A DNA stretch of 64,000 bases from Vicinamibacterales bacterium (GTDB lineage Bacteria > Acidobacteriota > Vicinamibacteria > Vicinamibacterales > UBA823): the NCBI GenBank assembly GCA_036012125.1, contig DASCOS010000004.1:90094-154093 (forward strand). Direction: 5' to 3'. A model generated the notes under the pieces. It was given only the letters and a program-made list of their open reading frames with translations. It was not told the origin of the DNA and ran no database searches. Of this stretch, positions 35,681 through 44,861 are shown one piece after another (the stretch's first letter is position 1; every line of letters begins with the position of its first letter). The translations under genes were made by a program, and so were the position numbers.

Positions 35681-37636
35681 ATGAATGACCGTGAACTCGG
35701 CTTGGGTCGGCGGATTACCCGCCGTGATTTCGTGCAGGGTGTTGCGGTGCCGGTCGGAGGGTCCCTTGTGCTTCCTCGCTGGACCGAAGCGCTGGGCGAA
35801 GATATCAACGCCGACGCACCGTCCACAGAAAATTACCCACCTTTACGCACCGGGATGCGTGGAAGTCACGCTGGCTCGTTCGAAATCGGCCATCAGCTCC
35901 GTGATCAACGGGGCTGGGATTTCTCGGATGCCGTTGACACGGGAGAGCGCTACGACTTGGTCATTGTTGGTGGAGGCATCAGCGGGCTCGCTGCAGCGCA
36001 TTTCTTTATCAAGTACGTTGGTCGCGACTCGCGAGTGCTAGTTCTCGACAACCATGATGATTTTGGCGGCCACGCGAAGCGAAACGAATTTCACCATAAG
36101 GGGCGAACCCTGGTGCTTAACGGTGGAACGCTGAACATTGAATCACCCGAGCGCTACAATCAGCCATCACAGCAGCTCCTCCAGGACATTGGTATTGACC
36201 TCGGTCGGTTCCTCTCGGACAACGCAGATTCACGACAGATGTACCGGCGGATGGGTCTTGGCTCCGCTTATTTTTTTGATCGTGAGACGTGGGGAGTAGA
36301 CCGGCTTGTGAAGAATGACCGTGGTGGTTTCACGGAGGCGTTTGTTGCCAAGACGCCACTCTCTCCGGCCGCACAGCAAGATTTGCTGAGGTTGAATGGG
36401 TCAGATCAGCGCGACTATTTTTCTGGCCTGACCTCGGCCGAAAAGAAGGTACGACTAGCCAAGATGAGCTATGCCGACTTTCTGCAAGACCTTGCCAAGG
36501 TTGACCCGCAAGTGCTGTGGTTCTACCAAGGAACAGGTGCAGGTAGTTTCGTCACGGGGATTGACACACTACCCGCGCTATTTGCTTGGGAGATGGGTCA
36601 GCCTGGGTTTGGTGGCTTAGGTCTCGAACCAACACCAGACGGTATGCTGGCCGACCTTCCCGGTGGACACCACGGACGGCAGAGGCCGGGCGCTGGTTCC
36701 GTCCATTTCCCCGACGGTAACGCCACTGTTACCCGCCTGATGGTTCGATGGTTACTCCCAGATGCCGTGCCGGGTTCAACCCAGGAAGACGTCGCCACAG
36801 CTCACGTGGACTATGGCCTACTGGATCGTCTAGGGCAGACTGCACGAATTCGGCTCGATAGCACTGTCGTTCGTGCGAGACACACCGGGGCCAGTGGTAG
36901 CGATGCAGTGGAAGTGAGCTATGTGCGCGACGGTCGGACCCACCACGTCCGGGGTCGTCACGCGGTAATGGCCTGCTGGAACCGCATGATTCCGTATCTG
37001 GTTCCCGAACTGCCGGCCACCCAGAAGGAAGCCCTGCGGTTCGGTGTCAAGGCGCCACTCGTCTACACAAGTGTCGCGATACGCAACTGGAAGGCGTTTG
37101 CGAAGCTAAGCGTGAGCCGCGTCAGCGCGCCGACGATGTACCACGCTCGCGTGAGGCTTGACGAGGCAGTTAGCCTGGGCGACCTGCGACACGCGGAGAA
37201 TCCCGAGGAACCGATCGTGCTGAGTCTTACGCGCTACCCGGTTACCCCTGGTCCACCCCGGAAGGTGCAGTATCGCTTAGGCCGCGAAGACCTTCTCTCG
37301 ACCTCGTTTGAGACGTACGAACGGAAGATCCGCGACCAACTCGGGCGCGTGCTCGGTGACGGTGGGTTCGACCCCGCACGCGATATCATTGCTATTAGCG
37401 TCAACCGTTGGCCACACGGTTACTCCTATACTTACAACAGTCTGACCGATCCGCTGGAATGGGTGTTCACGGCGAGCGATGAGCGTCCGTGTGTCAAAGC
37501 TCGCCAGCCGTTTGGCTCAATTGCCATTGCCAACGCCGACGCTGCCGCGAGTCCGCATACGGACGCCGCGATTCTCGAAGCGCACCGTGCCATACAGGAG
37601 ATCATCCACCGCCGAGCCATGCCGGCGCTCGGTTAG
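35681..37636 (+). CDS. NAD(P)/FAD-dependent oxidoreductase, Tat-exported
   Basis: A 651-residue flavoprotein. The N-terminus has a twin-arginine signal (GRRITRRDFVQG) and the FAD dinucleotide fold is at about residue 90 (YDLVIVGGGISGLAAAHFF, then the acidic end of the second strand in LVLDNHDDFGGHAKRNEF). NGGTLNIESPE is a conserved block of the NAD(P)-binding Rossmann-like group to which it belongs. A C-terminal ANADAAASPHTDAAILEAHRA segment closes the FAD site. I chose ATG 35681; a TTG nine codons earlier is possible. It would oxidise or reduce an unknown compound in the periplasm. Confidence 0.82.
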   Translation: MNDRELGLGRRITRRDFVQGVAVPVGGSLVLPRWTEALGEDINADAPSTENYPPLRTGMRGSHAGSFEIGHQLRDQRGWDFSDAVDTGERYDLVIVGGGISGLAAAHFFIKYVGRDSRVLVLDNHDDFGGHAKRNEFHHKGRTLVLNGGTLNIESPERYNQPSQQLLQDIGIDLGRFLSDNADSRQMYRRMGLGSAYFFDRETWGVDRLVKNDRGGFTEAFVAKTPLSPAAQQDLLRLNGSDQRDYFSGLTSAEKKVRLAKMSYADFLQDLAKVDPQVLWFYQGTGAGSFVTGIDTLPALFAWEMGQPGFGGLGLEPTPDGMLADLPGGHHGRQRPGAGSVHFPDGNATVTRLMVRWLLPDAVPGSTQEDVATAHVDYGLLDRLGQTARIRLDSTVVRARHTGASGSDAVEVSYVRDGRTHHVRGRHAVMACWNRMIPYLVPELPATQKEALRFGVKAPLVYTSVAIRNWKAFAKLSVSRVSAPTMYHARVRLDEAVSLGDLRHAENPEEPIVLSLTRYPVTPGPPRKVQYRLGREDLLSTSFETYERKIRDQLGRVLGDGGFDPARDIIAISVNRWPHGYSYTYNSLTDPLEWVFTASDERPCVKARQPFGSIAIANADAAASPHTDAAILEAHRAIQEIIHRRAMPALG

Positions 37637-37657
37637 TTAACGAAAGGGTTGTCGAAG

Positions 37658-38782
37658 CTACCGAAACCGAGTGAGTGAAACGTCGATTGCACGCTCGCGG
37701 CGTTCACTTCGCTGCCACTGCACCAAGATCGGACTCTGGAACGGCCCCTCGGCGAGTGTGCCGAGACCGGGCTGATCCTCATCGGAAACCAGTAGACAGA
37801 CCGAGCGTTTCATGCGCAGAAAGCGCCGCGCAGGAGCACCGATAAAACGGGCGAGGATTTTTTCTACCACCGATTCGTTCAGCCCAAGGGCGTCAACGAG
37901 TTCGTTGAACACGCGAACCATGTCGTACTTGGCATAGCCGATCGTTTTGTTTGGGATGGCGCGTGGATCAGCTAGGAGGTGGCGACTTTTTTCAGCCATG
38001 AATCGCAGGGGATTTCGAAGCACTTCCGCTAGGTCGTGTTGCATTAGCAAGGTTTCGTATTCGTTGACGGTGAGGCCAGCTTGGTGCTCACCTGGTGCCA
38101 AGGTGATGTGGATGCGGCCTTTGTCTACACCGTGCTGGTTGATAAGTTCTCGACAGCGGTCATACAAGCCGAGGCGCGGGTCCTTCAGGTTCACCGAATC
38201 TACTGGATGCCCGGAGATTGGTACTGTCACGCGCACGGTCGCAACTGGTTCTTCTGAGTTATAGCCAAGAATGCTGGTTACACGCTGCCTAGGTTGCCCA
38301 TTGCTGATGCCATCAAGATCAATGAAATAGACGGGCTCGCCACGCCGCCGGCGATACGTGACACAACTACGAAGGCCAGCGCTGATAAACGCTAGGTGTG
38401 AGTCGGCGTTGCGCGGCTCGACCCGCCGCTGCGCTTCAGACAACTCCTCACGGAGGTGGAGTTCGTCATGTTGATAGCCGCCTCCTTCAGGGAACAAGGC
38501 TTGGAAGAAATTGAGATATGGCGCAACTCCGTCGCGTTTTCTGTTTAAACGCATTGCCAGGCCTTGGTCAAGGTAGCCCGCCGTCGTGTGGAACGAATAG
38601 TAGAGTGCGCGTGGGAAATGTTCGAGGAGGTCGCCGTGAGCCGAAGCTGCGCGCGCACGGACATCCACGACGTCGGTGCGAGTGCGAGGGCTGACTGACA
38701 GAGTAACTTGGGCCGGCGTGCTCATTACCGTAATATGGCCTAGTCCAGAGCTAAGTCTAACCGGCTTTGTGCGAAACGTCAC
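37658..38782 (-). CDS. Conserved protein with distant YjbQ-like region
   Basis: A 374-residue protein, no signal peptide or membrane segments, function unknown. Residues ~55-200 have blocks reminiscent of the YjbQ/UPF0047 family: SFHTTAGYLDQ (compare H-T-T-A-G), then ADSHLAFISAGLRSC and GEPVYFIDLDG ... RQRV, in the same order as YjbQ's N-x-x-A-H-L and L-G-x-x-Q-x-x-x-x-x-D-G-x-R-x-R. The C-terminal half (LRFMAEKSRHLLADPRAIPN) is unlike YjbQ. GTG 38782 is the longest start; ATG 38725 is plausible. Resemblance is weak and by eye only. Confidence 0.6.
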   Translation of the reverse strand: MTFRTKPVRLSSGLGHITVMSTPAQVTLSVSPRTRTDVVDVRARAASAHGDLLEHFPRALYYSFHTTAGYLDQGLAMRLNRKRDGVAPYLNFFQALFPEGGGYQHDELHLREELSEAQRRVEPRNADSHLAFISAGLRSCVTYRRRRGEPVYFIDLDGISNGQPRQRVTSILGYNSEEPVATVRVTVPISGHPVDSVNLKDPRLGLYDRCRELINQHGVDKGRIHITLAPGEHQAGLTVNEYETLLMQHDLAEVLRNPLRFMAEKSRHLLADPRAIPNKTIGYAKYDMVRVFNELVDALGLNESVVEKILARFIGAPARRFLRMKRSVCLLVSDEDQPGLGTLAEGPFQSPILVQWQRSERRERAIDVSLTRFR

Positions 38783-38890
38783 CCTATGAGTTTTCTCTAG
38801 TCAAGCGTAATCAGTCATTTACCACTGTGCTAGATTGTGCTGGTTGGTTTAACGCGAGGGTTACGAGATGTTAGCCGGTGCCGCTCTGTC

Positions 38891-39409
38891 ATGAAGTGCA
38901 ACATGGTCCGATATGCTTTACTTTTGATCTGTTGTTTACCTATTAGTTGCGGTGAATCACTTGACACTGTCGGTGACGCTGAGCTTGGTTCGACGACAGT
39001 ACAATCTGGGGTGAAGACGCCCGAGGGTGGTGCAGACTTAGTCATTGATTCGGCCACGATTGAGAATTCTGTCTTAAGCGTTGTTGGCGGCGGCACCTTG
39101 CCCAACGGTGCTTTGATCTCCTATGAGGTGAAGCACGATGGGTTCGATAACGGTGATTACGATGGCTACGAGACCGGACAAAACGAATTTGATCATGGGG
39201 CTTTCACATTTGAGATGTCGGTCAACGATTGGCCAACGGGTCACGCACTGATTCGGTTAAGCTTTGAGATGCGACCGAGTGGTGCTTCACAACCTTCGGC
39301 TGTCCTGGAAGCCTACGGCGAGAACGGTGAGAAACTCGTTGGTCCCAAAGTTGAGGAATTCGGAGGCCGGAAAACGATCACGGTCTCAGGTGAAGCAGAG
39401 ATTTCCTGA
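38891..39409 (+). CDS. Lipoprotein of unknown function
   Basis: A 172-residue predicted lipoprotein (signal with lipobox LPISC). The mature part is acidic and beta-rich with GFDNGDYDGYETG and SVNDWPTGHALIRLSFEM; nothing I recognise. The frame extends to 38837, but ATG 38891 puts the signal peptide at the N-terminus. It lies alone between a divergent unknown gene and glycerol kinase. No ribosome site stands out. Confidence 0.65.
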   Translation: MKCNMVRYALLLICCLPISCGESLDTVGDAELGSTTVQSGVKTPEGGADLVIDSATIENSVLSVVGGGTLPNGALISYEVKHDGFDNGDYDGYETGQNEFDHGAFTFEMSVNDWPTGHALIRLSFEMRPSGASQPSAVLEAYGENGEKLVGPKVEEFGGRKTITVSGEAEIS

Positions 39410-39481
39410 CCAGCCACCCCGTTTTGCCTGCCTTCTGGTGGTCTGGTCTTCAATTCAAGGGTCCTCAGTGGAGTGAGGAGC

Positions 39482-40981
39482 ATGCCCGACGCTATTCTCG
39501 CGCTTGATCAAGGCACGACCGGAAGTACAGCACTCGTCTTTTTTCACGACGGCTTCATCGTGAGTCGTGCCTACTCTGAGTTCACACAGTCCTATCCTGA
39601 GCCGGGTTGGGTCGAACACGACCCTGAAGAGATATGGCGTGTTAGTCGGCGTGTGATGTCCGAAGCTTTGGCGGAGGCGAGCGTGCAGCCGAACGAGCTT
39701 AAGGGGATTGGTATTACAAATCAACGTGAGACGACGGTCGTCTGGGAGCGACAAACCGGCAACCCAATTCATCCAGCAATCGTGTGGCAAAGCCGTCAAA
39801 CTGCTGGGATCTGCGAAGAACTAATTCAAGATGGCTTTTCCAAGACTGTCCGCGATCGGACGGGTCTGGTTATTGACGCTTACTTTTCGGGTACGAAAGT
39901 TAAGTGGATCCTTGATCGATACCCAGAGGCACGTGCGAAGGCACGCGATGGCGAATTACTGTTTGGCACCATCGACACGTGGTTATTGTGGAAGTTGACC
40001 GGTGGTGCTTGGGCTACTGACCCGACCAATGCGTCGCGGACCCTTCTCTACAATATCCACGATCGGCAGTGGGACCCGACTCTGCTGGAGATGCTAGATG
40101 TTCCCGCAGCAATGTTGCCACCGGTGAAGCCCAGTAGTGGCATGTTTGGTGAGACCTGCCAGCACGATGGAATTCCTGCCGGTGTGCCGATTGCCGGCAT
40201 TGCGGGCGACCAGCAGGCGGCTCTCTATGGTCAAGGGTGTTGGGAGCCGGGGATGGCGAAGAACACTTACGGGACCGGCTGCTTCGTGGTTATGAACATG
40301 GGGTCGCAGCGGCCGCCGGTTCGTGACGGGCTGTTGACAACACTTTGCTGTGACTCCATGGGGCAGACGATGTATGCCCTAGAAGGATCAATCTTTGTAG
40401 CTGGTGCAGCAATCCAATGGCTGCGTGACGAACTTGGCTTAATCGAATCAGCGGCTGACACTGAGTCGATTGCGACCAGTTTAACTGACACCCATGGTGT
40501 CACGGTCGTACCCGCCTTCACCGGGCTGGGCGCGCCTCACTGGGACATGAACGCACGTGGTGCGATTGTTGGTCTGACCAGAGGCGTGAACCGTAAACAC
40601 ATCATACGGGCCACCCTAGAGAGCCTGGCATATCAGACGCGCGATGTTGTCGACGCAATGGCTGATTCAGGAGCAACGATTCAGGAGCTACGGGTCGATG
40701 GTGGAGCTGCAGCGAATAATTTCTTGATGCAATTTCAGACGGATATGTTGGGCGTTCCAGTAAACAGGCCGACGGTGCTTGAAACCACCGCATCTGGTGC
40801 GGCATTTCTGGCTGGCCTCGGCGTTGGCTTCTGGGACAGCCCCGAGGCTCTGCGTGGTGTGAGACGTCGCGATCGAATGTTCCAACCAGCTATGGTCGCC
40901 CATGAACGAGACAAGCTGTATGCGACTTGGACACAAGCTGTCGCCCACGTGCGTGCGGCCGGCGACAAAACCTCCGGGTGA
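39482..40981 (+). CDS. glpK: Glycerol kinase
   Basis: A 499-residue FGGY-family kinase that phosphorylates glycerol to sn-glycerol 3-phosphate. N-terminal [74 protein letters not shown] and the C-terminal FGGY-like block [17 protein letters not shown] are all present. The R in NQRETT and D in IAGDQQAAL fit the glycerol site. ATG 39482 is preceded by GGAG at a good distance; GTG 39473 is an in-frame alternative. No glpF or glpD nearby. Confidence 0.95.
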   Translation: MPDAILALDQGTTGSTALVFFHDGFIVSRAYSEFTQSYPEPGWVEHDPEEIWRVSRRVMSEALAEASVQPNELKGIGITNQRETTVVWERQTGNPIHPAIVWQSRQTAGICEELIQDGFSKTVRDRTGLVIDAYFSGTKVKWILDRYPEARAKARDGELLFGTIDTWLLWKLTGGAWATDPTNASRTLLYNIHDRQWDPTLLEMLDVPAAMLPPVKPSSGMFGETCQHDGIPAGVPIAGIAGDQQAALYGQGCWEPGMAKNTYGTGCFVVMNMGSQRPPVRDGLLTTLCCDSMGQTMYALEGSIFVAGAAIQWLRDELGLIESAADTESIATSLTDTHGVTVVPAFTGLGAPHWDMNARGAIVGLTRGVNRKHIIRATLESLAYQTRDVVDAMADSGATIQELRVDGGAAANNFLMQFQTDMLGVPVNRPTVLETTASGAAFLAGLGVGFWDSPEALRGVRRRDRMFQPAMVAHERDKLYATWTQAVAHVRAAGDKTSG

Positions 40982-41027
40982 CTTCCTTTACCAAACTGTG
41001 TTCTGCACCTCTAGTTGTCAACCTCTT

Positions 41028-42518
41028 TCAGACCCTCGACCAGGCTTGACCGTCACGGGATGTTGCGAAGAACCGCTTCAGCACACGCGTGGGTGCCGGA
41101 GACGTGATCGGCGTTAGCCCGACGATTAGTGCGAGACTCAGCGCCATCCCGGGGACGATAGGGTGGACGGTGACGGCCCAAGGGACCTCAGCGAGGGTGA
41201 GGCCAGTCCACACGGTGGTGATCGTTAAACCACCGATCGCTGAAGCGGCTGCGGCCGCGGGCGTCGTGCGCGGGGAGGTCAATCCGAAAAGCAATGGGAA
41301 GAAAAAAGTGGCCCCGACCATGGCGACCGCATACGAAACAATAGCCAGAATTAGCGCTGGAGTGTTGAGCGCGGCGGCGAGTGAGACGACGCCGATTACG
41401 ATGATGGTTAACCGCGACACGCGCAGATAGTAAGCTTCGTCTCGGACGATGCCGCGTGGCTCGTGAATCGATTTTCGCAGAAAGTCACGTGCAACAGCGG
41501 CTCCCGAGAGTAGTAGCAGCGAGTCGGTAGTTGACATGGCGGCGCTGGCGATGCCGGTTAATGCGACTGCCGATGCGAGCGGGCCAAGAACACTCGCTGA
41601 GAGTGCAGGAAACGCTTGATCGGGAATATCGATCTGGTCCCAAACTAGGATTCGCGCTGCACCGCCAAGATAAAGGTTGCCGTAGAGTATGAAAATGCAG
41701 ACGAGTAGGCACGTGGTCGGCAGGGCGTAACGAGCGGCCTTTGAATCCCGTGCCACGAAAACTTTGGTTAGCAACTCCAAACGGGTGGCGTAGGCGACGA
41801 ACCAGACGAGCCACCAGGACAGCAGGTAACCCCAGCTCCACGACGTACCCGTGACCGAAGTCCATCCGGGAGCAACGTGTTCGACGTTCTGCATTACCGT
41901 TGTGAACCCGCCTACTGCGTTGTACACGGCCGGCATCATGATGATGAGACCGACCCACATGAACATGAACTGCAGGATGTTTGTCCAGATGATGGCCAGC
42001 ATTCCGCCGAGAGCCACATAGAAGATGAACAGTGCCGTGCCGATCACCATCGACCACTCCAGCCGGAGGCCGAGTAGGCCCTCGAGGATCAACCCCATGC
42101 CAAGGATTTGTGCGATGAGGTATACGATGCTGGAAGCCGCAATGACGAACGCGCTGAACGCTCGGAGCGAATGGCTGTCAAACCGTTCGCCCATGTAGTC
42201 GGGCAGCGTGCACGCGCCGATCTCGCGAAGCTTTCTAGCAAAGAAGAGAAGGATGACAAGAAAGCCCAAGGCGAAGCTCATCAAGGGCAAGATTGCGACA
42301 CCTCCGAACGCTCCGGCGAAAGCTACACCACTCAGTATGGAGCCGCCATGCATGATGGCTGCCATCATGCCGAGCGTCATGATGGTCGTGCCGAACCGAC
42401 GTCCTGCAACCCACAGGTCAGCCTCGTTCTTCTGTTGCTGACCTGACACAATACCGATCGCGACGATAGCCACAAGGTAGGCCCCGAAAATGAGTAGGCC
42501 GATAGCAGACGGAGTCAT
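41028..42518 (-). CDS. Sodium:solute symporter (SSS family)
   Basis: A 496-residue membrane protein with about thirteen helices of the SSS family (LeuT-like fold). Motifs: AGRRFGTTIMTLGMMAA in TM1, ILEGLLGLRLEW, LGGMLAIIWTNILQFMFM in TM5, and SAAMSTTDSLLLLSGA in TM8, which holds Na+-site hydroxyl residues. The preceding 36-residue accessory gene ends three bases upstream. Substrate could be an organic acid or sugar; nothing nearby decides. Confidence 0.92.
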   Translation of the reverse strand: MTPSAIGLLIFGAYLVAIVAIGIVSGQQQKNEADLWVAGRRFGTTIMTLGMMAAIMHGGSILSGVAFAGAFGGVAILPLMSFALGFLVILLFFARKLREIGACTLPDYMGERFDSHSLRAFSAFVIAASSIVYLIAQILGMGLILEGLLGLRLEWSMVIGTALFIFYVALGGMLAIIWTNILQFMFMWVGLIIMMPAVYNAVGGFTTVMQNVEHVAPGWTSVTGTSWSWGYLLSWWLVWFVAYATRLELLTKVFVARDSKAARYALPTTCLLVCIFILYGNLYLGGAARILVWDQIDIPDQAFPALSASVLGPLASAVALTGIASAAMSTTDSLLLLSGAAVARDFLRKSIHEPRGIVRDEAYYLRVSRLTIIVIGVVSLAAALNTPALILAIVSYAVAMVGATFFFPLLFGLTSPRTTPAAAAASAIGGLTITTVWTGLTLAEVPWAVTVHPIVPGMALSLALIVGLTPITSPAPTRVLKRFFATSRDGQAWSRV

Positions 42519-42521
42519 ATG

Positions 42522-42632
42522 CTACTCACGCCGCCCTGACTTAATCTGCCAGCAGATGTAATACTGCCAGACGATGATGGCTAGGGGGATAGCAATGAGA
42601 ACGATAAGACTTGACCAGGGGAGACCAAACAT
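42522..42632 (-). CDS. Symporter small accessory protein (36 residues)
   Basis: A 36-residue single-pass membrane protein starting at ATG 42632 (MFGLPWSSLIVLIAIPLAII..., ending KSGRRE, positive-inside). It sits directly before the SSS symporter gene, with only three bases between its stop and that ATG. Short hydrophobic open frames in exactly this place are known for SSS symporters. It is too short for most gene finders. No strong ribosome site. Confidence 0.7.
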   Translation of the reverse strand: MFGLPWSSLIVLIAIPLAIIVWQYYICWQIKSGRRE

Positions 42633-42801
42633 GTTCGTAAGGATACTGAATTCTCGAACCGGGTGTCCTCAAACCGGGCTAAAGATATAGGGAGGCGTTG
42701 TTAGCAATTTGGCTCTCGTCCTGTTCGACTGAGAGTCGTAAGTCTAAATCTTTCCTCTATCGAGTATGATCCGCATGTTTTCTGCTGAAAGGAGCATTCA
42801 A

Positions 42802-43674
42802 GTGTGCACAGTATGTCGCCTTGTGACAGCGGTCCTTTTGGCCGCGACGCTTGCGGCTTGTAGCCCGCCCCAGGAGCCCGAGTCAACACCGAAACCCGAA
42901 CCGCTTACCGGCCTAGTCGACGGCCTTGCTTCGGGATCGGTGAAAGTCGTCGACCTTACGCAACCTCTTAATGCGGCAACTCCCATTATCCAGCTTCCAC
43001 CACCGTTTGCGAATACGCCAGGGTTTACGCCGCATCTGATTTCTAACTTCGATGCCGATGGACCAGGTTGGTATTGGAACTGGATGGAAGTCGGGGAGCA
43101 TGTTGGCACCCATTTCGATGCGCCGTGTCACTGGGTTTCCGGGCGTGATCTACCCTGTGTGGACGCGCTTAATGCCGACGAATTTATTGGACCTGCTGTT
43201 GTGATCGACGTTACTGCTGCAGTCTCGGACAATCCTGACTTTGTGGCGACCCAAGAGACGATCGAAAGTTGGGAAGCCGAGAACGGCCGAATTCCAGAGA
43301 GAGCATGGGTAATTCTCAAAACCGGATGGGGTTCGCGTGCCAGTGATAGCGAACTGTTTTTCAACGCGGATGACTCCGGTATGGCGCACTATCCTGGCTT
43401 CGGACTTGAATCGGCAACGTTCCTCACGACCCAACGCAACATCCTCGGCGTTGGCACGGAAGCTGTCGGCACAGACGCGGCGGTGGGTGCGATCGCCGAT
43501 CCAGCGTTTCCAAATCACTTTACAATGCACGGGGCTGGCAAGTACGGATTGACCCAACTCGCCAACGTGGACCAACTTCCAGCCACAGGTGCTGTGATCA
43601 TCGCGACGCCGCTCAAGATCGATCGTGGTTCTGGCAGTCCAGTACGTGCCATCGCACTGGTTCCGGCATCATAA
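42802..43674 (+). CDS. Cyclase/kynurenine-formamidase-like metal-dependent hydrolase (lipoprotein)
   Basis: A 290-residue exported hydrolase of the cyclase family. The metal site HVGTHFDAPCHW is the family signature (H-x-G-T-H-x-D-A-P-x-H). DLTQPLNAATP at the start of the domain and ILKTGWGSR, GVGTEAVGTD towards the end fit. I choose GTG 42802 because AAAGGAG lies seven bases upstream and it gives a compact lipoprotein signal (VCRLVTAVLLAATLAAC); ATG 42766 would add a doubtful N-terminal extension. Substrate may be an N-formyl or cyclic amide; not shown. Confidence 0.87.
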   Translation: MCTVCRLVTAVLLAATLAACSPPQEPESTPKPEPLTGLVDGLASGSVKVVDLTQPLNAATPIIQLPPPFANTPGFTPHLISNFDADGPGWYWNWMEVGEHVGTHFDAPCHWVSGRDLPCVDALNADEFIGPAVVIDVTAAVSDNPDFVATQETIESWEAENGRIPERAWVILKTGWGSRASDSELFFNADDSGMAHYPGFGLESATFLTTQRNILGVGTEAVGTDAAVGAIADPAFPNHFTMHGAGKYGLTQLANVDQLPATGAVIIATPLKIDRGSGSPVRAIALVPAS

Positions 43675-43705
43675 GAACTGGTTCCACGTGTGAGGCGGTT
43701 GAAAA

Positions 43706-44161
43706 GTGGTTAACAACTTTTTTAGGGTCAATATTCGGGTTCATTGGGCCGATACCGACGCCGCTGGAGTGGTGTGGTTTGGCAACTTTCTTCGGTTTTT
43801 CGAGGAAGCGGAGGACGAGCTGTTTCGAGCGCTTGGCAGAACCCGTATGGAACTCATGAAAGATTTCGGCATTCTCATGCCTCGTGTCGATGCTTCATGC
43901 AAGTTTCGCGCACCGGCACGCGCTGAAGAGGTGCTCGAAATTGGGATTGCTATTGAATCGATCACTATGCGTCGGATTTCATATCGGTTCGAGGCACGAA
44001 AAGTCGACTCCCGCAAGCTGATTTGCGAAGGGTCTTATCGGGTTGCTTGCATCCGGCAAAGGACCTTTAGAGGCATCGAGTTTCCGGCTAAGCTCCGCGG
44101 GCTGCTTAAGCGGATGGACGGATTGGTTACCGCACAGCGCCAGGAGACAAGCGACCGTTGA
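43706..44161 (+). CDS. Acyl-CoA thioesterase, 4-hydroxybenzoyl-CoA thioesterase/YbgC-type
   Basis: A 151-residue hotdog-fold thioesterase. The active-site block HWADTDAAGVVWFGNFLRFFEEAED contains the conserved Asp of the 4HBT/YbgC group. RAEEVLEIGIAIESI and KLICEGSYRVACI complete the fold. It starts at GTG 43706, 31 bases after the cyclase, so they may be cotranscribed. Hydrolyses an acyl-CoA; chain length unknown. Confidence 0.88.
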   Translation: MVNNFFRVNIRVHWADTDAAGVVWFGNFLRFFEEAEDELFRALGRTRMELMKDFGILMPRVDASCKFRAPARAEEVLEIGIAIESITMRRISYRFEARKVDSRKLICEGSYRVACIRQRTFRGIEFPAKLRGLLKRMDGLVTAQRQETSDR

Positions 44162-44348
44162 TAATCGGCACAGACCTGGGAAGTTCTCGCTGGAGTTTCT
44201 AGGAACAACCGCTTAAATGTCTAAGAAATTCTCTATAGAAGAGCATGCAAACAGTGACACAATTGGCATAACCGCCGTACGGCAGCGAAACGAGCGGTGT
44301 TTCAGCGGTTGTCTAGGGGCCGAGTTCCTCTGATCGACGGGAGAGTCC
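44162..44348. repeat. Intergenic region with inverted repeat upstream of doxX
   Basis: ACAACCGCT (44205-44213) is repeated inverted as AGCGGTTGT (44304-44312), with imperfect flanking match (CTAGG both ends) and a small hairpin GAAAC-7-GTTTC nested just inside. About 90 bases separate the arms. It could be a structured leader or a small repeat element. I see no promoter pair. Confidence 0.4.
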
Positions 44349-44801
44349 ATGATGCAAGCGTGGGGCGTGACCCTACTCCGGTTAACTGTTGGAGTGGTCT
44401 TTGTCGCACACGGAGTGCCGAAGTTGTTTGGGCCGATGTGGGGCGGCACTAGTCCGGAGGACACCGTTGCCTTATTCGCCTTGGTAGGTTTGCAGCCAGC
44501 GCCCTTGCTTGCCGTTACGGTAGGAATTGTTGAACTGGGTGGTGGCATAGCGCTTTTTTTTGGTGCCTTCACGCGCCTAATGAGCGCGCTCCTGACGATC
44601 ATTATGGCTGTAGCGATTTGGAAAGTGCACTGGCCGCATGGCTTCTTCCTGAATTGGTCTCTCGAACCGGGTGTCGGACACGGCTTCGAGTATGCGCTCG
44701 TCTTACTCGTTGCTTTGTTTTGCTTAATGCTGACCGGACCTGGCGTGTTGTCGTTCGACGGGTACGCTGGCAAGTCGGCGAAGTCCGCCAAAGGGCGATA
44801 A
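44349..44801 (+). CDS. DoxX family membrane protein
   Basis: A 150-residue protein with four transmembrane helices of the DoxX/YphA type: RLTVGVVFVAHGVPKLFG at TM1 (the H-G-x-x-K block is typical) and GGIALFFGAFTRLMSALLTIIMA in the middle. GGGAGAG precedes ATG 44349/44352. DoxX proteins are linked to sulfide or thiosulfate oxidation in some organisms but most have no known role. Confidence 0.87.
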   Translation: MMQAWGVTLLRLTVGVVFVAHGVPKLFGPMWGGTSPEDTVALFALVGLQPAPLLAVTVGIVELGGGIALFFGAFTRLMSALLTIIMAVAIWKVHWPHGFFLNWSLEPGVGHGFEYALVLLVALFCLMLTGPGVLSFDGYAGKSAKSAKGR

Positions 44802-44861
44802 CGTCGGGATAAGGTGTAGCGCGCCCTCAACACTCTCCTACCTTTTTCCGGATCTTCCACC

